Shown piece by piece: positions 25,801 to 37,745 of a stretch of DNA of 64,000 bases. Where the stretch lies: NCBI GenBank assembly GCA_029207755.1, contig JARCOQ010000016.1, positions 4,407,001-4,471,000 of the forward strand, given 5' to 3'. Made by a program: the position numbers and the translations under genes. The notes under the pieces were generated by a model that was not told the DNA's origin, ran no database searches, and worked only from the letters and a program-made list of their open reading frames with translations. This DNA comes from Chamaea fasciata (lineage: Eukaryota > Chordata > Aves > Passeriformes > Sylviidae). Within the stretch, counting starts at the first letter, position 1. Every line of letters begins with the position of its first letter.

Positions 25801-28234
25801 AATCTTCCAATGTTATTTCCCTCCCTTAAAGCTTCTTGGTTCATTATTGCCATGAAAAAAAAGGGACCCCTTTGTTCAGTAACAAGGGAATTTGTGTCTG
25901 TCAAGGCAGCAGCTTTTTGCTCCAAATTCCATATCTAATTTTGCAGAAAAATACTGTCAGCAAATTGCTTGAGGTATTGCAGTGAAACACGGGGCTTATG
26001 TTACCAGCAAACATTCATGCTATTATGTAAATCTTTGCAGAGCTATACATCAGAAAAATAAATAAACAGAGTGACCAGAAGATACACCTGAAATCAGGAT
26101 GCAATGGGCACCAAGAAGAGCTGGCTGGTGACACTGTGAAGCGATTAGCCATCTGCTTAAATGACACTTCCATTTAATTATACACAGAGAACTTAGCTTT
26201 ATTCATTAATTATTAAAAAATAACTTTGAACAGGAGAATAATGCTTTCCCCCGTACGCTGAATCCATGCTTGCAAACCACAAAATCCCAGAGGTTCAACA
26301 TGGAAATGTGTTTGCTGGCAGCCTCAGCAGCTCTCCTCTGCCAATGTGTGAGTACTCAGCGCCTGATTTTCTGCATCTGGGATTCCCAGCTCCATTTGCT
26401 GGGGAACCACCTGCAGTGGTGGATGCAGCAGCCCCTCCAGGTGTCACATACAGAGTGCAGCGGCACCCTCAGTGGCGCTCACACTGAGCCCTGGGCTGCC
26501 TTGCTCTGGGATTCATCTAGCCAGGGCTGAGGCACAGTGACTCAAAGGTTTCTACCTGGAGGCCAGTAAGTCCAAAAACCACCATCTTTGGTTGCACAGA
26601 GATAAATACCACTCTTCCGAAATTCACGTTTTCACCTGCTTCCGGAAAATAATTCTGTGGCCGTCTCTCTGTTCCAAATGTTGTTGCATTTATCAAAATT
26701 GGCTTTATACTTAGAAACTGGGTTGTTGTGTTCTAGCATTCTGAACTGTTTGTCTTCAAGTCCTTTGGAGTATTGCACGGATCCCTGAAAGACCTGGATC
26801 TAGAAAAATGAATCAAAATTGCCAAACATCACTTCTGTATCACCAGAACTCCAAAGGAAAAAAAAAATAGTTTGAGTTCCACTTGGATTCTTCTCCAATT
26901 ATTTCTTACTGGATGGGGCCCAAAGAGCCTAATGTCCCGAGGACTTCACAAATCCAGTAAAATACTCACTCAGCCCAGCCCACGTGCTACCAACTGCCTC
27001 CCCCAGACAGATGGTGATGTTTTTTCCCTATCACTATATAAGGTTGGAGCAGGGCAGAAACGCTTCCCCCTCCTGCTCAACGGAATAAATGTGATAGTTT
27101 TTCTAAATTAAAACAAAACAACTTATACTCGGGAGCGTGACTAATGCGATGTAACCCAAGTGACTTATGCGATATTGCCAGGGGAGTAGAGGCTGCTCTG
27201 GCTCCACTGGGCTGTGCAGCTGCTGGCTGTGAGCCGCATTTCTGTCTCTGTGGCTCAGACACATCTAACAACTCCCATCGAAGGTTGATGTCTCAGAGCA
27301 CACGGTCAGACGTGACCCAGTAAGATCACAAGTGGCCCTTGTGATCACTGGACGTCACTGTTGATTTTCCAGTACCTGTTGCTGCTGCCTGGGATGGAAC
27401 TCCTATTACCTCCTCTAGCAGCGACATCCCTCCAACAGCCAGTCACACTGGGTGGCAGAGCCAGGGAGATGACAAGGATGGTGATTGCACTAAAATTTTG
27501 CGTTGTTTTTCTCCTTGCTGACACCTGTTTGCTCTGGTCTTCTCTCCAGTAGTCTCATATGCCTCAGAAATGCTCTATACAGAGATTGTCACTGCAGCCA
27601 TTTGTCCTTTTGCTGCTGGAAATGAAAAGGACAATTGCAATAACTCTGCAGCATCATGGGCAGAAGAACATTGTCTCAGGCTTGGGCTGCTGCTGGGAGA
27701 TGGGGAGAGGCTGAAGGGCAGAGCAGAAAGGGCCTTGCTGCCTTGGGAAGGGCACTGTCTGCTGGTCTCTGATCTCTGCTGGAGCGAGGATTTGTGGCCT
27801 TGCACAGGGACAGAACAACATCCCCTGGCTGCAGGGAGATTTTCCTTCACAGAAACTGCATCTCCAGGCACTGCTGAGCTCCTCCCAGGGCTCTTACTCT
27901 CTCACTTTGGGAAAACAAAGCCACTCTGTGCCTTTGCAAAGCTCCCAACTTCTGTGTTGTTTAACCACCTCTGCCAGCGGTCTGCTGAGCCCAGGCCGTG
28001 TGGCTGCAAAGAACAGCTGGAACACAGGAGACTTATGAATAAATACAAACTGTAGGAAAAGGTTCAGCCTGCCTTAAGGACTGCTGCTGCTCCAGAGAGT
28101 GAGTGGCTCTCTCCTCTGCAGGTTTCATGACTTGGCTCTGATCCCTCAGCATTATTTCAAATATTTGGGTTTTTAAAAGCTACTGGTCAGGCTTATTCTT
28201 GCAAGTTTTTGGGAACAAAATGGCTGAAGATGGG
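22827..28234. other. Mostly unique DNA, no gene seen
   Basis: No gene is supported. A good-looking splice acceptor (TTTTTGTTTTTGCAG, ending about 25383) follows a T-rich tract, but no matching donor or recognisable protein follows. The AT-rich patch at 26160-26250 contains TTTAATTA and ATTAATTATT motifs. Open frames at 24.9-25.3, 25.7 and 27.6-28.0 kb show no domain. Confidence 0.45.
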
Positions 28235-28430
28235 CTGTGCTGTGGTTAAGAGGATTTAGGACTGGTTTTGAAGATTTGCACTCTTCTTCAGCCGGGGTCT
28301 TCCTGTGCAAGCTACAGAGAGTGATTTGATCTCCCTCTGCCTTGACCCGCCTTTGTGAAAACCAGATAATGGCCCCTATTCTTTTATATATGTATTTAAT
28401 GCATGTAAATACCCAGTAAAGCAAAATAGA
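28235..28430 (+). repeat. Old MIR-like SINE (amniote MIR/core type)
   Basis: Read on the plus strand, the order of blocks fits the MIR-type consensus common in birds and reptiles: GTGGTTAAGAG (from 28242), a CTGG...GAAGAT segment, then CTTCCTGTG, AGTGATTTGATCTC, CTGCCTTGACC, the ATAATGGCCCC segment, and an ATTTAATGCATGTAAATA-like end. Divergence is high, as expected of an ancient copy. It was identified by eye, and a profile search would confirm the subfamily. Confidence 0.62.
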
Positions 28431-29069
28431 ACTTTTGATTGCTACTGTCCTACAAATAAGCAACAGGAAGGCAATTTCTCTATAACGAGATTCCAAATGT
28501 AATTCTCACAAGAAAACATTTTGGGGTTCAGAGCTATTTGTTGCATGCTAGTCGTTGAGGATGATACTGTTTTCTAGTCAGTGCTGTCCTATTTGAATTT
28601 TGAAAACATTATATTCATTCGGGGCTGGGTGGGAGGGGAGGAAGAGAAATTTAAAACTTTTTTACTTAATTGGTCATGTATAAATCTCATAGGTTTTACT
28701 CAAAACTCATCATTGGTTTTAATAGATCTGCTTAACAAGTGTTGGTCTGAAATGCCTTAGGGTAATTAATGCTAATTCTTACATGGCCTTGACACTTCTG
28801 TAAAATTTCTTCTAAAAGAAATAATCAAGGGAAAAGTTATTATTTTAGCATATATAATGATGCATTTCAGGAAATATCATGTTAGAAGCTAGACAACTAA
28901 GTTGAGAGAATTTTTTTATTAGATTAAAGCACTTGTGAATGAAAGTTCCCAGATGCCTTTCTAACTAACCTTTACAAAAATATAATATGACCGGAATCTA
29001 CTCTCATATTCAGCCCAGAGAGCAAAGTGAAGATGCTTGAAAGAAAATATCTGGCTCACTTTCCTATCG
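28431..29069. other. AT-rich unique DNA
   Basis: No gene or repeat is recognised. A short G-rich patch lies at 28621-28645, and the remainder is AT-rich. Confidence 0.4.
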
Positions 29070-29325
29070 CTGATAAATATGGGCCAAATTAGGAAAGCAT
29101 TGAAGTGTACACTTAGAGAAATGCTTAAGTGTTTTCATCAGGGCCTAAGTAGTGAATTAGAGCAACTCTCTTACCCTTGTTCAAACCACACTGATGTCAG
29201 TGGAAAGACTCTCATTAACCTCTGAGGATTTTGCATTAGATCTGTGGGTAAAGTCCTGGTTCCTTTGAAGTTAGTGGCGAAGTTTCCATTAACCTGTGCC
29301 TGGGACTTCATTTATTCTGCAGAAG
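29070..29325 (+). repeat. Ancient amniote interspersed repeat, MITE-like
   Basis: Blocks such as GCTTAAGTG, ATCAGGGCCTAAGT, CTGATGTCAGTGG, CTCATTAAC and AAGTCCTGGTTCC...TGAAGTTAGTGG match the style of an old repeat. That repeat, widely dispersed in reptile and bird genomes, contains the motif 'attgaagtcaatgg' in both orientations. The end part (29249-29313) is weakly palindromic: AAGTCCTGG and TTAGTGG on the left are mirrored by CCATTAAC and CCTGGGACTT on the right. This would fit a MITE or other foldback element. The family name is uncertain. Confidence 0.55.
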
Positions 29326-32300
29326 GAATGTTCTCAGCATAAAACATATGATCATGTCCTGATAAATATAAAGAAAATTGATGCTATTCATTTAGGAATA
29401 TCCAGTACTAGCAATTAGTAGGAAGTATGAATACAGGAGAAAAACCCTAATCTAATTATGTGAAAATCCTTGCTGTGTAATAAAACTGAAGTGGTTTCTG
29501 CATGTCTTACTACAAATGAGAGAGATCAGTATTCAGAAACAGGTTTGAATTTATTTCAATATGCATTGAAAATACTTTTTCTTTCAAGCTTCTTGGTAAC
29601 CATTCTAGCCTATCAGCCATAAAGCCTCATTTACCTCACAGGCTTTACTTGTTTCTCTGTCCCCAGTAATGGCTTGGAGACCTGTTCATATTTTGAAAGG
29701 TGTTATATTGAAACCTGGAAGTTCTGTTCATTCCATGCTTCTGAGTCATTTTATTTGAAAACCTGTGAAAAAGAAAAGGAGTCTGAGACATTGAGGACTG
29801 ATAAAATTGGTCTTCAAAAGTTCAAGAAGAGTAATTGCATCAATCTGGAAGAACATGGTTAGGGCTAGAACTCACAAATACAGACTGAGGGAATTGAGTG
29901 TGTTAAGCATAAAGAAGGCACAGTGAAGTGATGAAATGGTACCCTGAGCTATCCTTTTCCTTCTGAGGTGGAAAAAACCCCAGCTAAATACCAGTATAAC
30001 AATAGAAAATGTATGGAGGGCTGTAAATTATTGCATAGTGAATGGAAAAATCTTTCTAAAACGAGTCTAGGATGTGGCTTAAATTATGGGCATGTTTGCT
30101 AAATTATCCTATAGGAAAACCAAAGTATAAATATTCCAGATTAATTTTAAACTGTATTCAACTTAATACCTCAATGGAGAAAATGCTGTTTCATCTAAGA
30201 AGTTGAATTAAAAAGGAAAAATAAAACCAACAAAAAGTCACAACAAAAATAGCCAACCTTCAGAGATAAGCATTTTCCATTATGAACAGTGTATCTAAAG
30301 GATGAGATTTTTTTGAGACCCTGTAAAGCTTTGATAATCCTAAACAGAAAAATAAATGGAGTTGAATATTCCAAGGGGCTCATAAACAGTGTTTGCCGAG
30401 GAAGTCTGTGGGCAGCCTGCAGGGATCTCTAAGAGTGGGGCTTGAGGAGACCAGCAGCACTTCCTCCCCACTTCTGGAGTGTTTATGGAAGAAGGTGCTG
30501 TCCGTGCTGGGAGCAGGGCTGCATCCTCCAGAGGGGCAAGTCCACATGGCAACTTGGCTGTGAGCATTTCTCTTCAAGAGAGCACGTTTGACAGAGCAGG
30601 CAATCGTATCAAGACATGGTGTGCTTTGGCCCGTTTTTACAGACCCCGTTTCAAACAGGAAAGGGAAGAAAATTTCCTGCACTTTACGGGAGACTCACCA
30701 GCACTGCACCAAGCATCAGTGCAGTTGCTGAACTGGAAAACTCAGTCACTGAGTCGCCCCCTGAGCTCTGGGGGTGACTGCTGGGTGCCCTAAGCTGATG
30801 CCGAATATTTTAGGAATTGAGGGTACTCAACAATCCCTGAGATTGTGGCAGGATGATCCCAGCTGAACTCATTTTGACAAACTTCTGAAGTAGGGACTGT
30901 CACCGCCAGCTCTGCACTCCCTGACAGCTGCAGGTGGGAAACCTGCATCCAAACAGGTGAAATCACACGTTTGAAAACATAGCTGTGAAATATTACATGG
31001 TTTGTAGAGATGACGAGCGTTACCTCCCTGCATGAACTGGAACCTTCTCTAGAGAGAGATCGCCCTGTAACCCTTCCTCACATGCCCAGTAATCTCACGC
31101 GTGAAGTAAGAAATACAGGTCTCTAGAGCAAGCAAACTAAAACCAAGCAGCCAACCAATCTGGAAGCTCATTTCCCAGTTAATGAAGTGTTCCTGAGTTC
31201 TTGAGTGCTGACAAGGAATCTTTGTTGGGAAGTGTGTATTACCCCAAGGCAGCCATGTGCTGCAGAAGCCTTGAATGGCAGCAACGCTAAAGAGCTTCTC
31301 AGGCACCCCCTGGTTCAGTGGAATAGTGCTCACAGTCAGTTTTCTTGACCAGGCCACAGGAAATAGATCTAGGCTGTGCTTCCCAGGGTTGCTTATGAAC
31401 TGTCGAGTAGAACGACATAAAGAAACGCCAGAGAAAATGAAATTACCTTTGCTTCACGTATTTGTTCTTCGCAAATCCACGTTGGCTATTACTCATCTTC
31501 GCGTCACCTTCTGGTTTCCTACAGGCTTTATATTTCACTCTTTCCCTGCATACTGAAAGATGTATAAATCCCTAGGCCCTCTCTTGCTTATTTTATAGCA
31601 TTCTGCATTCTCACCTCTCTCAACTTCTTCTCCAAAAACTGTACTAGTTTCCTCAATACGCCTTTGATTTTTTTTCCCCTGAAAAGCACATAAAAACTTC
31701 CAACTTAGCCAAGTATTTTTCAAACTCTTTTGATTTTTGCCATGGTTGGCATGCTAATCTCTCCGTGCCAGCATCAATTTTGTTATTCATCTGATCACAA
31801 TTAACCTTTTTATTGAGGACTGAGGCAGAAGAGAGAGTGAGTGCTTTGGTCTGCTCAGCATCATTTATTGAGCCATCCTTTCCTGTTGAGGAGACTGACT
31901 TTCCTTGACCTTCCCCTTCCTACCAATATAACCTCTTGGCTTGTTTCATTTTGTATCTTGTTAGCTGTGCCTTTGTTTGTTGCTTTTATTTTAATTTTTT
32001 TTTTCTCTCTTTACACACTGCAGCAGTTCTTGGACACAGTCTTAGAAATCAGATGAGCAAATTGTAATTTTTCTGATGGCTCTTGACTCAGTCTTTGCAG
32101 GACTCTAGAAATCCTCCAGCTGCAGCTTTACCCACAGTCTGCTGTAAAATCTTTTACATTAACATGTAGAAGGAATATTAATCAGAGGATCAAGTAGTGT
32201 TTGATGACTCTTCTGTGGAATGTTTGCTGTAATTGCTAGGGTACTAGAACTGAAACTTTCTAAGCCACTAAAGGACATATCCTCTCCTGGATTTCTAGGC

Positions 32301-33234
32301 AATGTTTATAATTCAGGAGAGATGATTATTATATCTGAATATATATGAGGCTTACCTAAAAGAATATTCTAGCTTGTAGAGGTGTATTGTGGTTTTTTGG
32401 TTTTGTTTTGCTGACAGATTTCACTGGTTAGGAGAATTTTGAATACATTGATATTTTAGTCCAATTTTCATCCTTTCTTTATCCTTCCATTAATGCCGTG
32501 CCTGCAAAAGCTGCTTTAATTTTTGTCTGTCACCATTATTTTGTTTTTATAATGAGCACTGTAAAGCCACAAAGCCACTATGTTATTATAACAGAAATGA
32601 TTGTCATTGTGTATATATAAACACTAAAAATTCTCTTCCTAAAACTGACACCATCTTGATGTTCTGGTTGTTGGCTACTCTAGAACCAAATTCTGCATAA
32701 CTGAATAGTACAAAGCTTCTATGCCCCCATGGGCTGATGAAAATTAAAGGTAATACAATTTTTGTGTTTAGCTGCCTGTGGTATGAGGGGTTTGGAATAG
32801 TTTGCTAGATGATTAGTTGTGGTTATAAGCTGAGTGCACCATTTTTACAGCCACTGAAAGTGGTATTGGGAGTTAGTGCCCAAACCCTGCTGAAACTCAT
32901 CTGATCCTCCTTGGTGGTAATGAAAACCCCTTCCTCCTAAGCAGAAATATTGGTTAGGGTGTAATGAAATAATATTTACTTGATTCTGATTGAGATTTTT
33001 AAGACATGGAAAAGTGCTGTGACACCAGTCGTTATCCATGGAATTAAACATGCTAAACTGCAATATAGGGGTGTCTCTGAAGAATTATTTTGGAAAGAGC
33101 CAGTGATATTCGCTGAGAATGTGGGGATGTGGCATTACTGATACAACCCTCTTTGTAAGAACCTGTGCAGGTTTGGGGCATGCTCTTCTCCAGTACCTGC
33201 ATGGTTTGGACTGGAGTAATTAACCCCTGTGTCC
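29326..33234. other. Mostly unique DNA, no gene seen
   Basis: Nothing firm is seen. The stretch 31550-32020 is pyrimidine-rich on + (T/C-rich with few purines), in style like 48.0-49.2 kb. It could be an old retroelement in antisense that I cannot identify. Open frames on both strands at 30.4-30.8 kb lack domains. Confidence 0.4.
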
Positions 33235-33440
33235 CAAAACCAACCCAACCCAACCCAAAAATGACCCTAAAACAAAACCAACAACAGCAAAGGACCCCCC
33301 AAACCAAAAAAAACCCCAACTCAAACAAAAAAAACCAAACAAAACCCTTCCCTAAAATAAAAACCAACCAACCAAACCTCCCCCCAGCAAACAAAAAGAG
33401 AAGAAAAATAAGGGGAAAACATAAAGAAAAAAGAGTCTAG
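33235..33440 (+). repeat. C/A-only low-complexity tract
   Basis: About 200 bp made almost entirely of A and C on the plus strand, with AACCC, AAAACC and ACCAACCA-like units. It grades into A/G-rich sequence after about 33395. It is not a clean tandem array, because unit length varies. The 91-codon open frame through it (33165-33440) is a by-product of the composition, as is the hydrophobic frame on the opposite strand. The strand asymmetry is extreme. The tract may have grown from a degenerate A-rich tail or by slippage. Confidence 0.9.
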
Positions 33441-33599
33441 GACTGGATCCAGCAGAAATAATCACCTCCATGTAAACGAGAGCCCCCGGGTACTTTTCTG
33501 ACTGCTGTTGAAGGGATGATGGCCTTGGGTAATAAAAACCGTGGTGCCCTTTCCCCCCCCCTCCTGTTGCCACCCCACTGGTGACATTTAATGCAGGAA

Positions 33600-33870
33600 C
33601 AGGACCCGTGCCCTGGTGAAATATCATTCCTGTCACTTCGGCAAGTGACACCAGCGGCGCCGGGGGGCAGCGAAAGCACCAGGCAGGAGGAGTCATCCTT
33701 CCCAGCTGATGAGGAAAGATAACTGAGAAGGGGATGCATAATTACTGAAAGAGGCTTCTCAGAAAGCAGAGGTGGAAAGAGTGACAAAGAAAGAGCTGGT
33801 GTTGAAAGGTGTGACGTGCGTGGCTCTACGTGACAGCGCGGCTCTTTCACGGCGCTCACGCATCCCTGCG
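33600..33870. promoter_or_regulatory. GC-rich block with perfect hairpin and CRE-like sites
   Basis: This CpG-richer block contains a perfect inverted repeat: TGTCACTT at 33631-33638, a CGGC loop, and AAGTGACA at 33643-33650. Further on are TGACGTG at 33812-33818 and TACGTGAC at 33827-33834. These resemble CRE/ATF and E-box-type cores in opposite orientations about 10 bp apart. The block lies between the C/A tract and AT-rich unique DNA. A regulatory role is inference; no transcript start or exon is visible. Confidence 0.35.
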
Positions 33871-36800
33871 CTTGGGTGGAGCTCCTGTAGCTGGAATCAG
33901 GCCCCTCTCCACTCATCAGACACTCTGTGCTGATTTTAATAGGCAAGATGAAACAGAAGACAGCTCAGTATGGGTTTAGATTGAGTCATGGTTATTGAAT
34001 TTGTCCGAGGTACAGAGGTGCTGTTTGCAGCAAAATGAAATAAGTGATAAAAAAAAAAAAATAATCCACAAAGCACAAAGGGAGCGGAGAGTAATATTTG
34101 TCACACTCTCAACAGTCTTCTGTTTGGTGTACGAGAGGGAAAAAGAGTGGGGAACATGCGGCAAACTTGCAACAGTGAAGTGCCTGAAAAAGGAAAGAAG
34201 TTTAATGCAAACATGGTTTTTTACTCAGCTCTACAAAAGTTTGGGTGGGGGTGGATAGTTGGGCTGAAGTGAGAAAACCTCACATATAACAAGGAAAAAA
34301 AAAAAAAAAGGAAAAATGAGGGGCAATGGAGAAGCCTTCAGATTCCCCATGTGGAAACCCTATAGATGCTGTGTTTCCCAGGATGATGTGCCTGGTTCTG
34401 TCCTTGTCCTGTGAGTGCCCATGTAATGCTGAGCTTGGAGTTGTACTTCCAGACAGGAGGCTCCTGAACCTCCTGACCTCTGAACTATTTCTACTTTTTG
34501 ATTTGCAAAAAACGTGGTAGTGTGAGTACTCCAGCATCTGAGATTTGGTCTGTCTCTTTTGTCTCTTAAAGATAGGAATAGTTTTCTTTATCTGTCACAG
34601 GCCCCTGAGATGATAAATAGATGATAACAAAGGGAAAAGAGTAAGTAGGTGCTGCCATGGTAAGGTTGTTGGGATGGTTTGAGGACATAAGTGCAGCAGG
34701 ATTTGTAGGTAGAAATGTCTCGTAGGGAATATTCTGTATAGTTACTTTATATGGGTACTCCAGGCTTCTGTGCACAGCCTGCCCTTAATTTGGCCCTTAT
34801 ACAGGTTGTTTAATCTTTTATGAAGAATTTACGTCAGAAGAAAATGACAATATTGAAACAAATTGGATTGGAAATCAAATGAGAGGTACTTGCAGAGGAA
34901 CCCTTTGCCCTCTCTTCTTTAAATGGGTATGTAATCAACCTCTGCTGACCTTTACCACTTAATTTCCCAGCTGTGGCTTCTTTTCCAGAAGGAAGCAGCC
35001 ATAGGTAGAAGACTCTTGGGCAGATGTGTGCCTTTGCTCTGTGTCTGTGTGAGTGTAGCCTCTCTAGAGTGACTCACCAGGCTGCTGTCACCCCTATGTG
35101 CCAGTGCTGCAATTCTGCAATACCAGCTTTTGTCTCAGCTGCTGTCTGGAGTTGTTAGAAATGAATAAACCTAATCAGGAAGGAGCAGGAGAAGGAAAAT
35201 CCAGCTGCAGGGAGAAAAACTTTTTCCCCCCCTGTGTCTCTCATCTCCCTGGTGCAGTGCCACCATCCCTCATTAAGGCTCAGGCTGCCCTGTTGCTCCC
35301 CAACGCCGTTGTCAAAGCTACAGAATCATCTGCTCTGGCTGTGGGTGAAAGGGAACAGTCTCTGCTTTCCTCATAATTTACAATGGGTTTGGTTCCACTG
35401 TCCAGGCACCACAGCTGATTCCTGAAATGATCAGTTCTTTCTGATTCTGTTGATTCTGATTTATTTCCCCTCTCCAAAGACCCCCACCAGCATTTGTGGT
35501 CAGCAGGGATGGGTTTATTCCTTGTCCCACGGCTCTGTAAATACCATGTCCTGAGGAGGGATGTTGGTGAGGGAGGAAGCTCTTAGAGGAGAGAGCAGTG
35601 ACAGCCTTTAGGATTTGCTCTGGACTGTGCAAAAGTTGCATTAGCTCTTGGCAGATCTGCTCTTAATGGTGAGGACATTCATTCATCTGTCTTGATGCTC
35701 CCCTACTTCTGTATTTCCACGTTTCCCTGGGGGCTGCTGTGTCCCTCTGGTTCAGCACAGTCCTCCAGCCCTTGTGCCCCGGCATATTTGCACCAAAGCA
35801 GTTGCAGAGGGTTTTCTGTCGTTGTTTTGGTGCAAGTTGTGTGTATTTCGTTTCAGAGGAAAGCCTTGATGTTCAGATTGTAATAATGCAATTTTCACTG
35901 ATATAAATTAAAGGCTATTCACTCATCTTCCAAAATAACTGTCCGCATTTTGGACTGCATCAGAGTAGTAGGAAAACAAAACCAGTCCTGTTGTTAGGGC
36001 ACCATTTTTGTCAGTAAATCAGCAGTAACTGTGTTTCTGTCTGGTCTATTATTTTTATTCCAATATTATAGATCTGAAGTTCTCTGTTCTTACTCCAGGG
36101 AAGCAAATAACAATTCTGCTGTGCCATAACTTTTAGTTAAGTCTTTTCCTACTGAGCCATCACACTGTTGCTCACTGGTTAAGTGTGCTGAGCGAGACAT
36201 TTGCTGTGGGCATTTTTCAAGTAGTCATCGTTTAATGCAAAGCAAGGCTTGAAGAAAAACCAAGGCAATATAGTTCTGCTCTTTTGCACAATTTTTATTT
36301 TTGTGTTCTGACCCTTGTAAAAGAGCAGACTTTGGTTACATTTTCTATCTGTGTTGTTGTGCCATCTCCGTCCTGCAGTGGTGGCCAAGAAGAGCCTGGC
36401 ATTCCCATCTTCGCCAGCCTCACAAGGGGTGGACAAAAAATAACTTGAGAAGCATTTCATCTCCCAGTGTTGTTTTCCTTGCAAAATACAGGATCTGGGT
36501 TATTTGGAAATAGATTTTGCCAGACAAAAGGAGGGGAAAAATCTAAATGTTTTCTTTTGAAATTTCAGAATGCTGGGTTTATTTCTGTCTAGGTAAACAA
36601 GTAATTAGAGTTGCAAGGATTTAGCTGTAAGAGAAATGTCTCTGATGAAATTAGTGTGAGAATGGTGGAAGAGCTGAAATAATTATAAATTTCTGTAACT
36701 GAAGATGAAACAACCATTTCTTTATCTTGAGTTTGCTCTGGCAGATTTTTATGGGGGTATTTAAAAGGGAATTTGTCCATGACCCTTCAGAGAATTAATT

Positions 36801-37479
36801 TGTCTTGATGGTTCCAACTATACATTTATAATTAGTACTCAGAATGAATGACGTTTCTAAGCAACTTGAGTATGAACAACTTCAGTCCCCACTGGGTCTT
36901 TCCAAGAAGTGTTTGGGGATATTTTTTTTGTGTGTAAGGACTGTACAGTGTAAAAAAGAGAAAAAGATTCCCATCAGCCTCTCAGCCAGAGTAGATTCGT
37001 AATTTAACAGCTCTCTCTGGAATCTTGGGTTTTTCTTCCTTCCCAATAATTAAAATTAGAAAAGTCAGATTTCAGGCTGTGTCTTGGATGATGAGGATCT
37101 ACAAATACACTCCACTTACCAAAACTTCTTAAAAATCCTCAGTGTAAATAAGAGACGTATTTGAAATTCATCCTGTGACCTGAAATTCCTCTTTGTTGAC
37201 TCTCACCATTTTTGCTGGCATTCTGTTACTTTGTTCAAGCAGGGAACACAAGCCTGTTCAAGGAGGCCAATGACCTCTCTTCAGCATTAGTATATCTGAG
37301 TATACCTCTGGTGTACCAGGCTGCTGTGCTGGGGTCTAAATTTGCTCTTCCAGGTACCATTTGAAGATGGGCAACGTGAAACTCGCGCAAAAACTGTGAC
37401 GGACGCAGAATTCCTTTTCTCCCACCTATTAGCAGCGCCTTTCTAGCAGAAATTTCTGACAAAATTAAGATTTAATTAT
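33871..37479. other. Mostly unique DNA, no gene seen
   Basis: A-runs lie at 34048-34060 and 34295-34309 (A15). No gene, named repeat or strong splice pair is recognised. The longest frames (around 100 codons or fewer) have no domain. Confidence 0.45.
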
Positions 37480-37745
37480 TCTTGCAAAGTACAATGTAAT
37501 ACATTAGTTTTTATCATAGGAGGTATTATCACACTGTAAATAATTGAAGAAACCATAAATTAGAGTTGACAATCTAAATGAGGGAAGCACATTTTCTGAT
37601 GATTTTTTTCTGAGTTTCCTTGCTGAATTCTGCAAATTAGCAAGTAATTTGTAATGCTTATCCTGAACATTATGTGAATTAGTGAGAGTCCATTGTAATT
37701 AGATTTTTTAAAAACCAATTAGCAAGTGAGAAAGGTCTCATTGTT
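37480..37745. promoter_or_regulatory. AT-rich block dense in homeodomain-type motifs
   Basis: Several TAAT-core sites lie within about 270 bp, including a TTTAATTATT motif near the start, AAATTAGCAAGTAATTTGTAAT around 37633-37654 (two overlapping cores), GTAATTAG near 37695 and CCAATTAGCAAGTGAG near 37715. The 10-mer AATTAGCAAG occurs twice about 80 bp apart. Such clustering is typical of vertebrate developmental enhancers but also arises by chance in AT-rich DNA. Confidence 0.25.

Noticed and set aside
33165..33440. Proline/lysine/asparagine-rich 91-codon frame
   Set aside because: It is caused by the C/A low-complexity tract; the hydrophobic F/W/G-rich frame on the opposite strand has the same cause.
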